34,442 nt of DNA from a virus: the IMG/VR virus record IMGVR_UViG_3300031566_000204, positions 1 to 34,442 of that record; one strand, given 5' to 3'. Positions 1-6,813 of this stretch are shown one piece after another (within the stretch, counting starts at the first letter, position 1; each line of letters opens with the position of its first letter). The notes under the pieces are model-generated. The model was not told the DNA's origin, did not search any database, and saw nothing but the letters and a program-made list of their open reading frames with translations. The translations under genes were made by a program, and so were the position numbers.

Positions 1-217
1 AAAAATTTTGCTCGGTAAAGTTATTATATGCAAAAATACCGCCCAGTTTGGCTACTAATGCGTCTTTTTTAATCTGTGCCATAATTTCTGCCTCTTTGGC
101 AAATTTAATGCAAAATTCGCATTTTCCGTCCAATAAAACTAAATTATGCCCGCATTTATCACACCACTTTGGCTCTTTAATCTTAAGAGGGATATTTGTT
201 TTCAACTGGTTTTGCAT
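1..217 (-). CDS. DnaC-like helicase loader, N-terminal part (cut by window edge)
   Basis: Only the first 72 or so residues are present; the gene runs off the left edge. The ATG at 217 follows a GAGGTAGGAT ribosome-binding stretch and lies inside the 3' end of the initiator gene, so the two are translationally coupled. The visible part holds a zinc ribbon (CDKCG, then CEFC about 15 residues later) and then LGGIFAYNNFTEQNF. A zinc ribbon followed by an AYxxFT-type segment is typical of the N-terminus of phage DnaC/IstB-like AAA+ helicase loaders. The ATPase motifs would lie outside the window. The role, loading replicative helicase at the phage origin, is inferred from this motif and from the position after a replisome-organiser-like gene. 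Confidence 0.6.
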   Translation of the reverse strand, partial: MQNQLKTNIPLKIKEPKWCDKCGHNLVLLDGKCEFCIKFAKEAEIMAQIKKDALVAKLGGIFAYNNFTEQNF

Positions 218-947
218 ATCCTACCTCATTATTTTTATTTTTAAAATTTTCCTTCAGGGCAAAAAGCCCCTGCCACTGATTGCCGATAGATTGCTCTACT
301 ATCTTTTTGGCTACGGATATATCCGTATTACTTAACTTCAATAGATTTTTATAAGCACTTTGTACGCTCATTTTGGATTTAAACGGCTTTTTTATTTCCT
401 TTCGGTATCTCAACCATTTGGAAAACAAATCTTTAAAATCTACGTTTTCTATAAAAGACAAATCAAATTCTTTTTTAAAGGGGGTAGGGGGTTTATTATT
501 ATCTTCTCTATTCTCTTCTACTCTACTCTTATCTACTCTACTCTTAGGGGGAGTAGCTCCGTACTTACTCCGCACCTGCTCTGTACTTACTCCGCACCTG
601 TTTTTCATAGGGGATTTTCTTTTTTTTTGTTTAGTTTTATAGCGTCCACGTAAAAATTCTCCCGAATAATCCAACCAGTCGTGTAGCATTAAATTTTCGT
701 CAACGAAACCAGCTTCCTGCAAACTTTGGAGTAGGTTCGGAGTTACTATGGAGCTAATCCGTACCGCATCATATATCTGTTTTTCTGTATATTTTGAAAG
801 GTCTCCGTCATCGGCATAATCTAACGCCCAACTCCAAAGAAATACTAAAACTCCACAGGTTTGGTGAGTATCTTTTTTTAGCAACTCTGCTAATTTAAAA
901 AGTTTCGGGTGATTAATTAGGGTTTGATGTAGTTTTATCCACGCCAT
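183..947 (-). CDS. Phage replication initiator / replisome organiser-like protein
   Basis: A 254-aa protein starting at the ATG at 947 (MAWIKLHQ), which has AAGGAC seven bases upstream; a longer in-frame TTG start is less likely. The N-terminal ~110 residues (MAWIKLHQTLINHPK, then VFLWSWALDYADDGDLS) have the look of the winged-helix N-terminus of phage replisome organisers. A charged, low-complexity linker rich in K, R, E and N follows. The C-terminal ~85 residues (FSKWLRYRKEIKKPFKS to NQWQGLFALK) match the recurring C-terminal domain of such initiators. It probably binds the origin and recruits the loader encoded next. The linker DNA carries direct repeats that look like an origin. The family is recognised by pattern, so the exact family is uncertain. 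Confidence 0.65.
   Translation of the reverse strand: MAWIKLHQTLINHPKLFKLAELLKKDTHQTCGVLVFLWSWALDYADDGDLSKYTEKQIYDAVRISSIVTPNLLQSLQEAGFVDENLMLHDWLDYSGEFLRGRYKTKQKKRKSPMKNRCGVSTEQVRSKYGATPPKSRVDKSRVEENREDNNKPPTPFKKEFDLSFIENVDFKDLFSKWLRYRKEIKKPFKSKMSVQSAYKNLLKLSNTDISVAKKIVEQSIGNQWQGLFALKENFKNKNNEVGYAKPVENKYPS
517..546. repeat. 15-bp tandem direct repeat (2 copies) in the initiator gene
   Basis: Two adjacent perfect copies of TCTACTCTACTCTTA (plus strand) at 517-531 and 532-546. They are read in frame (KSRVD, KSRVE) in the linker of the initiator. An AT-rich stretch lies to the left (about 490-500). Possibly part of a replication origin. Confidence 0.7.
561..600. repeat. Iteron-like 18-bp direct repeats, 22-bp period
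   Basis: GTACTTACTCCGCACCTG occurs perfectly at 561-578 and again at 583-600. The 22-bp period is not a multiple of three, so the two copies are translated in different frames (CGVST versus QVRSKY). Selection on protein sequence therefore cannot explain the identity. The position in the middle of a replication initiator gene is that of the lambda origin inside gene O. Confidence 0.65.
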
Positions 948-1095
948 TATTTTGTCCTTGTCTTTGTCCGTTAGCAATTTGCCAACATTTTTTACGGATT
1001 TTGTCTACAGCAGTATCAGGCAAGCCAAAAGCTTCCACTATATCTAAAACTGATTTTATTATTTGCGATTGTGTTTCTTGTGGGTGTTCTACCAT
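913..1095 (-). CDS. Small hypothetical protein leading the replication operon
   Basis: A 60-aa protein with ATG at 1095, preceded by AAGGAC eight bases upstream, the same type of site used by the next gene. Its 3' end overlaps the start of the initiator gene by 35 bp, implying translational coupling. It has one predicted helical N-terminal half (SQIIKSVLDIVEAFGLPDTAVDKI) and a polar, Gln/Asn-rich tail. I do not recognise a family. It is the first gene behind the TTGACA/TAGAAT promoter. Confidence 0.5.
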   Translation of the reverse strand: MVEHPQETQSQIIKSVLDIVEAFGLPDTAVDKIRKKCWQIANGQRQGQNNGVDKTTSNPN

Positions 1096-1127
1096 TGTCT
1101 TTGTCCTTGTCTTTTACTACTTACCAA

Positions 1128-1157
1128 ATTCTAACAAACTGTTTATTTCTTTGTCAA
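1128..1157 (-). promoter_or_regulatory. Sigma70-type promoter of the replication operon
   Basis: On the minus strand, TTGACA (1157-1152), an 18-bp spacer, and TAGAAT (1133-1128). It lies just downstream of an intrinsic terminator and about 33 bp before the first replication gene, which makes it the likely promoter for the initiator and loader genes. Confidence 0.65.
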
Positions 1158-1161
1158 GCTA

Positions 1162-1187
1162 AATAAAAGGCGGCTGTTACACCGCCC
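1162..1187 (-). terminator. Intrinsic terminator after the recombination genes
   Basis: On the minus strand, GGCGG (1186-1182) and CCGCC (1173-1169) pair around a short loop and are followed by TTTTATTT. It starts 8 bp after the stop of the 214-aa gene and separates the recombination transcript from the replication promoter. Confidence 0.65.
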
Positions 1188-1193
1188 CCTAAG

Positions 1194-1838
1194 TTATCTT
1201 ACCGAAGTTGAAACATTTGATACTGCTTTAACGCCGGGTATTTTAAGATTTTCTTTTGATACCTGCGCCAATTTATTTAATGCAGGCATATTTGGCAATA
1301 CTAATTCGGGAATAACCTTACCTGATGCAATGGCTTTGCATAATGCCACTATGTCGGTAACCTCTGCGGACCATCTCGTAGTATGTGAAACTCCGACAGG
1401 AGCAGATACTTTGGTTTGGACCGGGGCGGTAACAGGTGGCAATACAACTGGTGATCCTGTTTTCTCTGCCTTTTTTTCTGCTTTTTTAATTTCTTTTTCC
1501 CGGGCTTTTGCCTCTACTTCTGCTATTTCGGCAAGCCGTCTATTTTCCACTTGTACCCAAATACCTATTTTTTGGCGGATAATATTTTCAGAATTTTCTA
1601 CAGGTTGAAGGAAATTATCCCGCAAATTCCTTGCCTCGTCATACGCTTTTTTAGCAGATGACACGGCAGGTTTAAAAGTTTCATTAATACTTACTCGCAT
1701 TGACTTGATGTCTTTTAAAAACAAAGTAGCAGATATATTGCTTTTTTCGTCGGCAATAGTTAGCGCTTCCACTTTTTCAATTAGCGAATTACTTTGTTTT
1801 TCTAGTTCCTGTTTTTTTTCGTTTGATACTATTTCCAT
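1194..1838 (-). CDS. Coiled-coil protein of the phage recombination cluster
   Basis: A 214-aa protein with ATG at 1838 and a GGAGGAGT ribosome-binding site. Residues 1-120 are highly charged and helical (coiled coil), including a KEIKKAEKKAEK stretch. A Pro/Val-rich hinge (VLPPVTAPVQTKVSAPV) leads to a C-terminal domain ending LPNMPALNKLAQ then IPGVKAVSNVS. This C-terminal pattern recurs in phage proteins encoded next to annealing proteins and exonucleases, usually left as hypothetical. It is the last gene of the transcript and is followed by a terminator. Its function is unknown; a helper role in recombination is inferred from position only. Confidence 0.55.
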   Translation of the reverse strand: MEIVSNEKKQELEKQSNSLIEKVEALTIADEKSNISATLFLKDIKSMRVSINETFKPAVSSAKKAYDEARNLRDNFLQPVENSENIIRQKIGIWVQVENRRLAEIAEVEAKAREKEIKKAEKKAEKTGSPVVLPPVTAPVQTKVSAPVGVSHTTRWSAEVTDIVALCKAIASGKVIPELVLPNMPALNKLAQVSKENLKIPGVKAVSNVSTSVR

Positions 1839-1858
1839 TTTTTTACTCCTCCGTTTTT

Positions 1859-2446
1859 TTATTTTACATACCCATACATTTTCTTAACATTATGACTGGC
1901 CCAAAGACTTAAAAACTCCGTCCAGTCAGTGGGATTATCGTGCCATTCTACTTTGTACCCTGTGGGCGAAAGGTACAAGCCCATTCTACGCCATTTGCGT
2001 TTACTTTCTTGTTCAATTAGCTTTAAATAAGCGGCGGTTTGCCAACAATAACTATGCTCTTTTGCTCCTGTTTTAATGTCAACCATTATGCCCTGTCTGC
2101 CTATTTCTGCTAACTTATCTAAAGTTCCTGCATACAAGTAAATACCGTGATACCGTCTTACTTCGTTTTGCAATACTTTTAGCTTTAATTCTTTTTTTGC
2201 CAAAATATAGCTTTCAAGGTATGGCATATCTACTGCGCTCACCGTTGCCATATCTAGCCTGCCTTCATCATAATACTGACAAGCTAGATGTACTCTAGTG
2301 CCACGCTCGGCCGCATCACAAGTTCCAAACTGCCATAAACCTAATTCAGCTTTTAGAATTTGAGTAACGCTATCAAGGCGTTTGCCTTCGGGAGTTTCGT
2401 AAATGTGCCCTATTGGCTCAAAGTATGGCTCGTAGATTTTTGTCAT
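1859..2446 (-). CDS. PD-(D/E)XK exonuclease (RecB/Cas4-like)
   Basis: A 195-aa protein with the motifs of a PD-(D/E)XK nuclease: GTRVH (His53), AGTLDKL (Asp110), VDIKTG (Asp123-x-Lys125) and a QTAAY box (Gln136, Tyr140) typical of the RecB-like and lambda-exonuclease-like group. All predicted catalytic residues are present. It lies directly downstream of a putative annealing protein, the usual exonuclease plus annealase pairing, in which the nuclease resects double-stranded ends for single-strand annealing. The start at ATG 2446 has only a weak ribosome-binding site and is 12 bp after the previous stop, so translation is probably coupled. Confidence 0.8.
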   Translation of the reverse strand: MTKIYEPYFEPIGHIYETPEGKRLDSVTQILKAELGLWQFGTCDAAERGTRVHLACQYYDEGRLDMATVSAVDMPYLESYILAKKELKLKVLQNEVRRYHGIYLYAGTLDKLAEIGRQGIMVDIKTGAKEHSYCWQTAAYLKLIEQESKRKWRRMGLYLSPTGYKVEWHDNPTDWTEFLSLWASHNVKKMYGYVK

Positions 2447-2457
2447 TTTTATACCAA

Positions 2458-3408
2458 TTAAGCGTCAATATCAGATGTTACAATTATGGAATTTATAAAA
2501 TGGTAAACATTTCCTTTAAATTCCGATGCCGATACTGTTATTTCCACTTCTTGACCGACAGAGTTTTTCATAGTTTCAATAATTTCATTTTTAGATATAT
2601 TGCAAATATAATTCTCTCCGTCAATTTCAATACCGCAAGTTTTCTTTCCTTCTTTTGCCTCTAAAAAACGCTTGTTTATACCGACAATTTTTTCATTATC
2701 TTTGGCAACTGGTCTAGGCGTTGACGGTTTTTCTTTTTGTGCGGGCGTAGTTGTTGCCTGCCCCGGTACGTTTGCCATATCCTCAATATCCTGCGTGAAA
2801 ATATCACTTGCGGCTGTAGCTGACAATATACCGTCAATGAAAGCGCGCTTTTTTGCCATTTTAAGCACAGTATTATAAACATCTGCAATATCTGGGTTCT
2901 CTGTTTTTTCGGTTGTAAGATACTTTACCCAATGCCATTTGCCATCAACATTTTTCATACCATAACCGCTTTTTCTGTATTCGGATTTGCGTTCTTTTGC
3001 ATCGGTAGGTATCTTTTCGTCTGTTACTTCATAATCAGATACGTTGCGATATCTATATTTACTTTCCATAGTTGAGCAACTTCCAATTCCAGTCGCTAAC
3101 TCCTCTCCGTTGCAATTAAGGATATGACAATAAACGTTGTAGTCTCTATGCCCATTTCCCATATCGGTAATTGTAATATCCGATATGTTGTTAATTACAG
3201 GGCGAAGTTTAAATGTCATCGCCAATTTTTCTGCCCCCGATTTTAACAATGTTGGCTTTTTACCGCATCCAGTTATAACTCCGTAATGTTGGTCTTTTTG
3301 CATCACAGCATTCATAACTTCTTGAATTAAGTGAACTTGCGACTTAACCGCAACCGCACTCAATGGCGCATCTTTAACTACTGCTACTTCATTTTTTTGT
3401 TCGGTCAT
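2458..3408 (-). CDS. Putative phage single-strand annealing / recombination protein
   Basis: A 316-aa protein beginning at ATG 3408 (MTEQKNEVAV) behind GGAGGAAG; an upstream in-frame extension to 3516 is unlikely because it runs through another small gene in a different frame. The N-terminal segment QKDQHYGVITGCGKKPTLLK followed by SGAEKLAMTFKLRP is a strongly recurring motif (HYGxIPGCGxKPxLxKxGAEKL) in phage proteins encoded beside exonucleases. The C-terminal ~75 residues, after a Pro/Thr/Lys linker, may form a small OB-like domain. The role as annealing or ssDNA-binding protein is inferred from the neighbouring exonuclease; I cannot assign it to RecT, Erf or Rad52 families from sequence alone. 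Confidence 0.6.
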   Translation of the reverse strand: MTEQKNEVAVVKDAPLSAVAVKSQVHLIQEVMNAVMQKDQHYGVITGCGKKPTLLKSGAEKLAMTFKLRPVINNISDITITDMGNGHRDYNVYCHILNCNGEELATGIGSCSTMESKYRYRNVSDYEVTDEKIPTDAKERKSEYRKSGYGMKNVDGKWHWVKYLTTEKTENPDIADVYNTVLKMAKKRAFIDGILSATAASDIFTQDIEDMANVPGQATTTPAQKEKPSTPRPVAKDNEKIVGINKRFLEAKEGKKTCGIEIDGENYICNISKNEIIETMKNSVGQEVEITVSASEFKGNVYHFINSIIVTSDIDA

Positions 3409-3433
3409 TTTTACTTCCTCCGTTTTTTTTATT

Positions 3434-3613
3434 TTATTTATTCTCAAGTTCAAAAATACTACGCTCAATAGACGCCAACGGTTTACTGCCTGCCAAATAG
3501 CGATATATCGTACCACTTCTAACTCTCAACATATCAGCCGTTGCCTCAAATCCGTTCTTTTTGATAATTCTTTTTAGCGCAGTTAAAGTTTTTCTGCTTA
3601 TTTTTTTTGTCAT
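3434..3613 (-). CDS. Small helix-turn-helix regulator (59 aa)
   Basis: ATG at 3613 with AGGAG seven bases upstream, first gene behind the promoter at 3642-3670. The 59-aa product is basic at the N-terminus (MTKKISRKTLTALKRIIKKN) and holds a helix-turn-helix pattern, FEATADML-RVRSGTIYRYLAG, close to the ATAxxLGVSxxTIYRYL pattern of Cro/CI-like and Fis-like regulators. Its short length fits a Cro-like or autoregulator protein. It may bind the motif shared by its own promoter and the promoter at 8286-8314; this is inference. The stop lies 25 bp before the annealing-protein gene, so both are co-transcribed. Confidence 0.65.
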   Translation of the reverse strand: MTKKISRKTLTALKRIIKKNGFEATADMLRVRSGTIYRYLAGSKPLASIERSIFELENK

Positions 3614-3641
3614 AAATTAACTCCTATTTTTTTATTGGTAA

Positions 3642-3670
3642 AGTGTACCATTTGTGATACAGTTTGTCAA
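3642..3670 (-). promoter_or_regulatory. Sigma70-type promoter of the HTH-recombination operon, with candidate operator
   Basis: On the minus strand, TTGACA (3670-3665), 17-bp spacer, TACACT (3647-3642), about 29 bp before the HTH gene. The spacer and -10 are covered by GTGTACCATTTGTGATACA (plus strand, 3643-3661), nearly the same as a motif in the promoter at 8286-8314 but in opposite orientation. Confidence 0.7.
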
Positions 3671-3686
3671 ATTTTCTTATTGAAAT

Positions 3687-3714
3687 CCCGCCCCCCTTTT
3701 TAAAGAGGGACGGG
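3687..3714 (-). terminator. Strong hairpin, probable terminator of the middle operon
   Basis: On the minus strand CCCGTCCCTCTTT pairs with AAAGGGGGGCGGG over about 13 bp (two U-G wobbles) with a very small loop. It follows the methyltransferase stop by 15 bp and precedes the next promoter. The tail (ATTTCAATAAG) is not a clean U-tract, so efficiency is uncertain. Confidence 0.5.
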
Positions 3715-3729
3715 GTTTAACATAAAATA

Positions 3730-4245
3730 CTACTTAATTACTTTAAGCAATATATTTATGTTTCGTGCAGGAAACATAAAGGCAAAATACCGTTCCCACA
3801 TATCAGCAGAAATTGCATAAAGCAGTCTACCGATTAAACTTGGTAAACCTTTGCCAAAATACAATTTTCTATGCACAAGTTGAAATAACTTTTTTTGCCC
3901 ATAATGCCCTTCGTAAAGAATACTAAAAGCATTCTGTCCGAAATGGAATTTGTGGCTTAAATCATTCCAACTTTGATACGAGGAATAATGAGGCGTTGTA
4001 ATTTCTATTATGGCCCCACTTTTGCAGCACCGGTGCATTTCTTTAAGAACTTGCATCGGATCGCTCAAGTGTTCTATAATATGCTCGCATACGAACCCTT
4101 CCAGTTCGTTATCCTCAAAAGGATAAGGAAATACATTACAGTCGTGCATAATGTTTGGATTTACACTTGGATTATTATCCATAGTACCAATAATTCCCTT
4201 CTCTTTTATTTCGCCCGAACCGATACTAATTATTTTCGGTTTCAT
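3730..4245 (-). CDS. SAM-dependent methyltransferase (Methyltransf_11-like)
   Basis: A 171-aa protein with ATG at 4245 and AGGAG five bases upstream. It carries the core of a class I methyltransferase: ISIGSGEIKEKG (shortened, degenerate motif I), then MDNNPSVNPNIMHDCN, then FPYPFEDNELEGFVCEHIIEHLSD and VLKEMHRCCKSGAIIEITTPHYSS. This FPF.D..FD.V...HVLEH pattern is typical of type-11 methyltransferases acting on small molecules or surface glycans. The N-terminus is short relative to full-length relatives. It is the last gene of the middle operon. The substrate is unknown; host-surface or small-molecule modification is a guess, and DNA methylation is unlikely because no DPPY/NPPY-type motif is seen. 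Confidence 0.65.
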   Translation of the reverse strand: MKPKIISIGSGEIKEKGIIGTMDNNPSVNPNIMHDCNVFPYPFEDNELEGFVCEHIIEHLSDPMQVLKEMHRCCKSGAIIEITTPHYSSYQSWNDLSHKFHFGQNAFSILYEGHYGQKKLFQLVHRKLYFGKGLPSLIGRLLYAISADMWERYFAFMFPARNINILLKVIK

Positions 4246-4550
4246 TTTGTCTCCTTTTTTGTTTTCACTATGCCTAATTCCCCTGTGATTAGACTTTCCC
4301 CAGTGGCAGGCAAATTATCAAAATTAGTTTTGTCTTTTAAGATGGCATTTTCTAAATCCACAGGATTGTAATTATAATCAAGATTATCATCCATTAATTT
4401 ACGCACATTCTTAAACGGGTCTTTGTCGGTTATGTAAACCTGTTTAATTTCACCGCCACTAACTTTTTTTCTATTTTCAGCGCTACATTTCATATCGTAA
4501 CACACGGGTATTGTACCATCAATCATTATACCCCACATTTTCTTAAGCAT
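4242..4550 (-). CDS. Hypothetical protein
   Basis: A 102-aa protein, ATG 4550 behind GAGGGCGG, with ATGA-type overlaps at both ends (upstream gene ends at 4550; methyltransferase starts at 4245). The N-terminus MWGIMIDGTIPVCYDMK and a later YITDKDPFKNVRKL stretch are the only notable segments. No transmembrane helix or known motif is seen. The family is not recognised. Confidence 0.5.
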   Translation of the reverse strand: MLKKMWGIMIDGTIPVCYDMKCSAENRKKVSGGEIKQVYITDKDPFKNVRKLMDDNLDYNYNPVDLENAILKDKTNFDNLPATGESLITGELGIVKTKKETK

Positions 4551-4861
4551 TATCCGCCCTCCAGTTGTTTTATTTTGTTTTCGCAGTATTCTCTACCCTC
4601 AACCTCATTAAATATACTAGCCCCAAGTTCTTCAATCATATCTGCATACGCCTTTATTTCTCCCCTTTTCTCCGCATCCGCAATGGCTTTGCGTACTTCT
4701 TCAAAAAAAGTACTCATATTTCTTACGATAATACAATTATTTATTGGTTTATCTTTCTCCTCGCATTCGGGATATTGTTTTTTCATACTATCTGAGCAAT
4801 GGAAATCGTTACAAATAAATTTCTTTAACTCCTCAACTTTCTCATCTGCAAATTTAGACAT
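4550..4861 (-). CDS. Hypothetical helical protein with Cys cluster
   Basis: A 103-aa protein from ATG 4861 (MSKFADEKVEEL), chosen because GAGGAGG lies six to seven bases upstream; an in-frame start at 4882 is less likely. Four cysteines lie in the first half (ICNDFHC, PECEEKDKPINNC) and the second half is helical and charged. A small metal-binding fold is possible. Function unknown. Confidence 0.45.
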   Translation of the reverse strand: MSKFADEKVEELKKFICNDFHCSDSMKKQYPECEEKDKPINNCIIVRNMSTFFEEVRKAIADAEKRGEIKAYADMIEELGASIFNEVEGREYCENKIKQLEGG

Positions 4862-5099
4862 TAGATGCCTCCTCAAATCCATCGCAAGTTATTAACCACG
4901 TTGGGTCAAAATTGCAAGGAAATGCAAACCAACCACCCTCAATACCCCTTTTGAAACATTGTATGTTTATTCTTTTTGGTTGCGGGTGTTTACAACTGGA
5001 ATGGCAACTACCAACAACCTCGTCTCTATATTTGCAATCCCAACATTTTTTTTCTTGTTTCTTTACTTTTTTAGTACTTTCAATTATTTTTATCATCAA
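4854..5099 (-). CDS. Cysteine-rich conserved hypothetical protein
   Basis: An 81-aa protein with ATG 5099 or the adjacent ATG 5096, behind GGAGG. It has the pattern CWDCKYRDEVVGSCHSSC then CKHP, and GWFAFPCNFDPTWLITCDGF. A Cys-rich N-terminus followed by GWF.FP.NFDP.WL..CDGF is a recurring architecture of short phage and bacterial proteins with unknown function, presumably zinc-binding. Its stop overlaps the next start by 8 bp. Confidence 0.55.
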   Translation of the reverse strand: MMIKIIESTKKVKKQEKKCWDCKYRDEVVGSCHSSCKHPQPKRINIQCFKRGIEGGWFAFPCNFDPTWLITCDGFEEASNV

Positions 5100-5111
5100 A
5101 CACCTCCCAGT

Positions 5112-5288
5112 TTATTTCATTGGTTCTATAACAATTTTTTTGAAATGTCTAGTACCTTTTGGAATACCTAGTATTGCATACTCTAATGCTTCAAAAATTT
5201 CAGCTTCTATTTTGGAAGTCTTAAATCTATTTGCATACAAATAATCTTTTTTACCTTTACAATTTACTCTAAACACACGATATTTCAT
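5112..5288 (-). CDS. Small hypothetical protein
   Basis: A 58-aa protein from ATG 5288 (MKYRVFRV) behind GGGAGG five bases upstream; an upstream in-frame start is less likely. It begins with a beta-strand-like segment and ends HFKKIVIEPMK. It overlaps the end of the preceding gene by 20 bp. No family recognised. Confidence 0.45.
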   Translation of the reverse strand: MKYRVFRVNCKGKKDYLYANRFKTSKIEAEIFEALEYAILGIPKGTRHFKKIVIEPMK

Positions 5289-5667
5289 AACAACCTCCCA
5301 GTGATTTAATCCTTTTTTCAAGTTCTTGTTTCTGCCTTAAATCCTTGCCACATATTGGACAAAAATTTATTTTAATTTTTTCGGAATGGTCTAGGCATTC
5401 ACTGTCAGTAGGGTCTGCTTTTCGCAAATATCCCCTGTCAATAAATACCCACTCTTTGCGATAATGTAAATTAATACCCTTAACATCTTCTAATTTACAA
5501 AAGCCGTGAAAATCAAGCTCCTCAAATTCTATTAGCGGTTTCTCCTTTTCGCAATAATTACAAAGCATTCCCACCTCCCTTATCCTTTGTTTAAGTTCTT
5601 GTTTTTCTTGTGCATCAAACCGCTTTTTAGCCAGTTCGGCTATTTCAATTAGTGTCAAGGTTGTCAT
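5269..5667 (-). CDS. Zinc-ribbon hypothetical protein
   Basis: A 132-aa protein, ATG 5667 behind GGAGGGG. It carries two CxxC knuckles, CNYC near residue 36 and CPICGKDL near residue 103, which together could form one zinc ribbon around a middle domain with WVFIDRGYLRKA. Its start overlaps the preceding stop by 4 bp (ATGA type). Function unknown; one of several small Cys-rich proteins in this operon. Confidence 0.5.
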   Translation of the reverse strand: MTTLTLIEIAELAKKRFDAQEKQELKQRIREVGMLCNYCEKEKPLIEFEELDFHGFCKLEDVKGINLHYRKEWVFIDRGYLRKADPTDSECLDHSEKIKINFCPICGKDLRQKQELEKRIKSLGGCYEISCV

Positions 5668-6044
5668 TTATACCCCTCCTTGTTTACCCACAGGCATAGT
5701 TGCGCTAGTGCTTCTTGTGGGGTTTTGTGCGTAAATAAATCAAAAATACACTCTCCTGTATTAAAGCGATTGATATATCCAACTTCCCATAACTTATTAT
5801 TTTTTCTAATTGTTAAAGGAAATCCGTCAAAATCACTAGGCAACCACTCAAGCATTTCGGCTATTGACGGGGCGGGTATTGTTTCGCATTTTTCGTAAGC
5901 AAATACAAATAGATGCACCTTATCTTTCGGACATAAAGTCCATATATTCTTATGTATGTCTTTAGCCCACACCATCGCAGTATCAATCTTAATCCCCGCA
6001 TCCTGTAACTTCTTTGCCGTCTCCAAACCTACGCAGTCTTTCAT
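5664..6044 (-). CDS. Conserved phage hypothetical protein
   Basis: A 126-aa protein, ATG 6044 behind GGAGG. It starts VGLETAKKLQDAGIK and contains PAPSIAEMLEWLPSDF and, at the C-terminus, TPQEALAQLCLWVNKEGY. This layout (ETAKLLK..GF, then P.L.EALEWL, then EAL..L..WL..EGY) recurs in phage and prophage proteins of unknown function. Coupled to its neighbours by 4-bp overlaps on both sides. Confidence 0.55.
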   Translation of the reverse strand: MKDCVGLETAKKLQDAGIKIDTAMVWAKDIHKNIWTLCPKDKVHLFVFAYEKCETIPAPSIAEMLEWLPSDFDGFPLTIRKNNKLWEVGYINRFNTGECIFDLFTHKTPQEALAQLCLWVNKEGYK

Positions 6045-6469
6045 TGTACCTCCTCCGTTAAGTGTGATTTGCCATTTAAATGGTCTACTTCGTGTTGGAT
6101 AACCTGTGCCGTGTAGTTAAAATAAGTCTTTATTTTGTTTTTTCTTTGCAGGAAGTCATAATAGGAAACGACAACCGCAGGGTATCTATCCTCTAAAAAA
6201 GACTTGTTAGGAAACGACAAACAACCTTCGCTTTTAATTTTAGGTTTGCCTTTCAATGCCTCAATTCTAGGGTTAATCATAAAGATTTTATCATCTAAAA
6301 ATATCGCGCAAAATCTCTTATCTCCCCCAGTTTGATTGTATGCCAAACCTGCGCAGTTATCTAACGTTTTAGTGAAGTCAAAGAACGCTTTCGCCTCTTT
6401 TAGCAAATCCTCTGTAATTTCAGTAGGCAATAATTTAGTTTCGGTTTGCTTGCCGATTAGGATTTTCAT
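6041..6469 (-). CDS. def: Peptide deformylase (phage-encoded)
   Basis: A 142-aa protein, ATG 6469 behind AAGGGGGG. All three metal-site regions are visible: a divergent motif I CAGLAYNQ (residues 39-46, normally GxGxAAxQ), motif II EGCLS (81-85, metal ligand Cys83) and motif III QHEVDH (His126, Glu127, His130). The enzyme removes the N-formyl group from new proteins. At 142 residues it lacks most of the C-terminal extension of bacterial enzymes, as phage deformylases often do. The YN in motif I replaces the usual alanine and is unusual, but the catalytic Glu and metal ligands are intact, so activity is likely. Confidence 0.88.
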   Translation of the reverse strand: MKILIGKQTETKLLPTEITEDLLKEAKAFFDFTKTLDNCAGLAYNQTGGDKRFCAIFLDDKIFMINPRIEALKGKPKIKSEGCLSFPNKSFLEDRYPAVVVSYYDFLQRKNKIKTYFNYTAQVIQHEVDHLNGKSHLTEEVQ

Positions 6470-6813
6470 TCTCCCCCCTTGAGCAAATGACTATGCTCAA
6501 ACTTGTTGCCGATGATTTCCATATTTGCTAAATTATCAGCACAATATGAGTCACGATAAAATTTTGGCTCAATTCCAAATTTTACTATTTCAAAATCAAA
6601 GCAAGAATTTTTATTATTCCAAACAGTTTCATATATTGTAGAAAATTCGTCTTTTAACAAATTCCCTTCATAATCCATAATTTTATTCTTGTCGGGAAGT
6701 CCTGTGCATTGATAAGGTTTGCCGATATATGAAATATCTTTAGGAATACTAAATAAATCATAGTATAGCCACTTCTCACCATTCCAAAATCTAAACTTCA
6801 ACCTATTTTCCAT
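6466..6813 (-). CDS. YopX-like protein (divergent)
   Basis: A 115-aa protein, ATG 6813 behind GGGAGG. The N-terminus LKFRFWNGEKW matches the start of YopX-family proteins (KFRAWD..), the middle GLPDKNKIMDYEGNLL matches their GL.DKNGKEIYEGDIV segment, and the end MEIIGNKFEHSHLL matches the (E)IIGNIYENPELL terminus. The family is common in phages of many bacteria and has no defined function. Overlaps its neighbours at both ends. Confidence 0.7.
   Translation of the reverse strand: MENRLKFRFWNGEKWLYYDLFSIPKDISYIGKPYQCTGLPDKNKIMDYEGNLLKDEFSTIYETVWNNKNSCFDFEIVKFGIEPKFYRDSYCADNLANMEIIGNKFEHSHLLKGGE

Noticed and set aside
3409-3516. 36-residue N-terminal extension of the annealing protein
   Set aside because: It runs through the HTH gene in another frame, while ATG 3408 has a strong GGAGGAAG ribosome-binding site.
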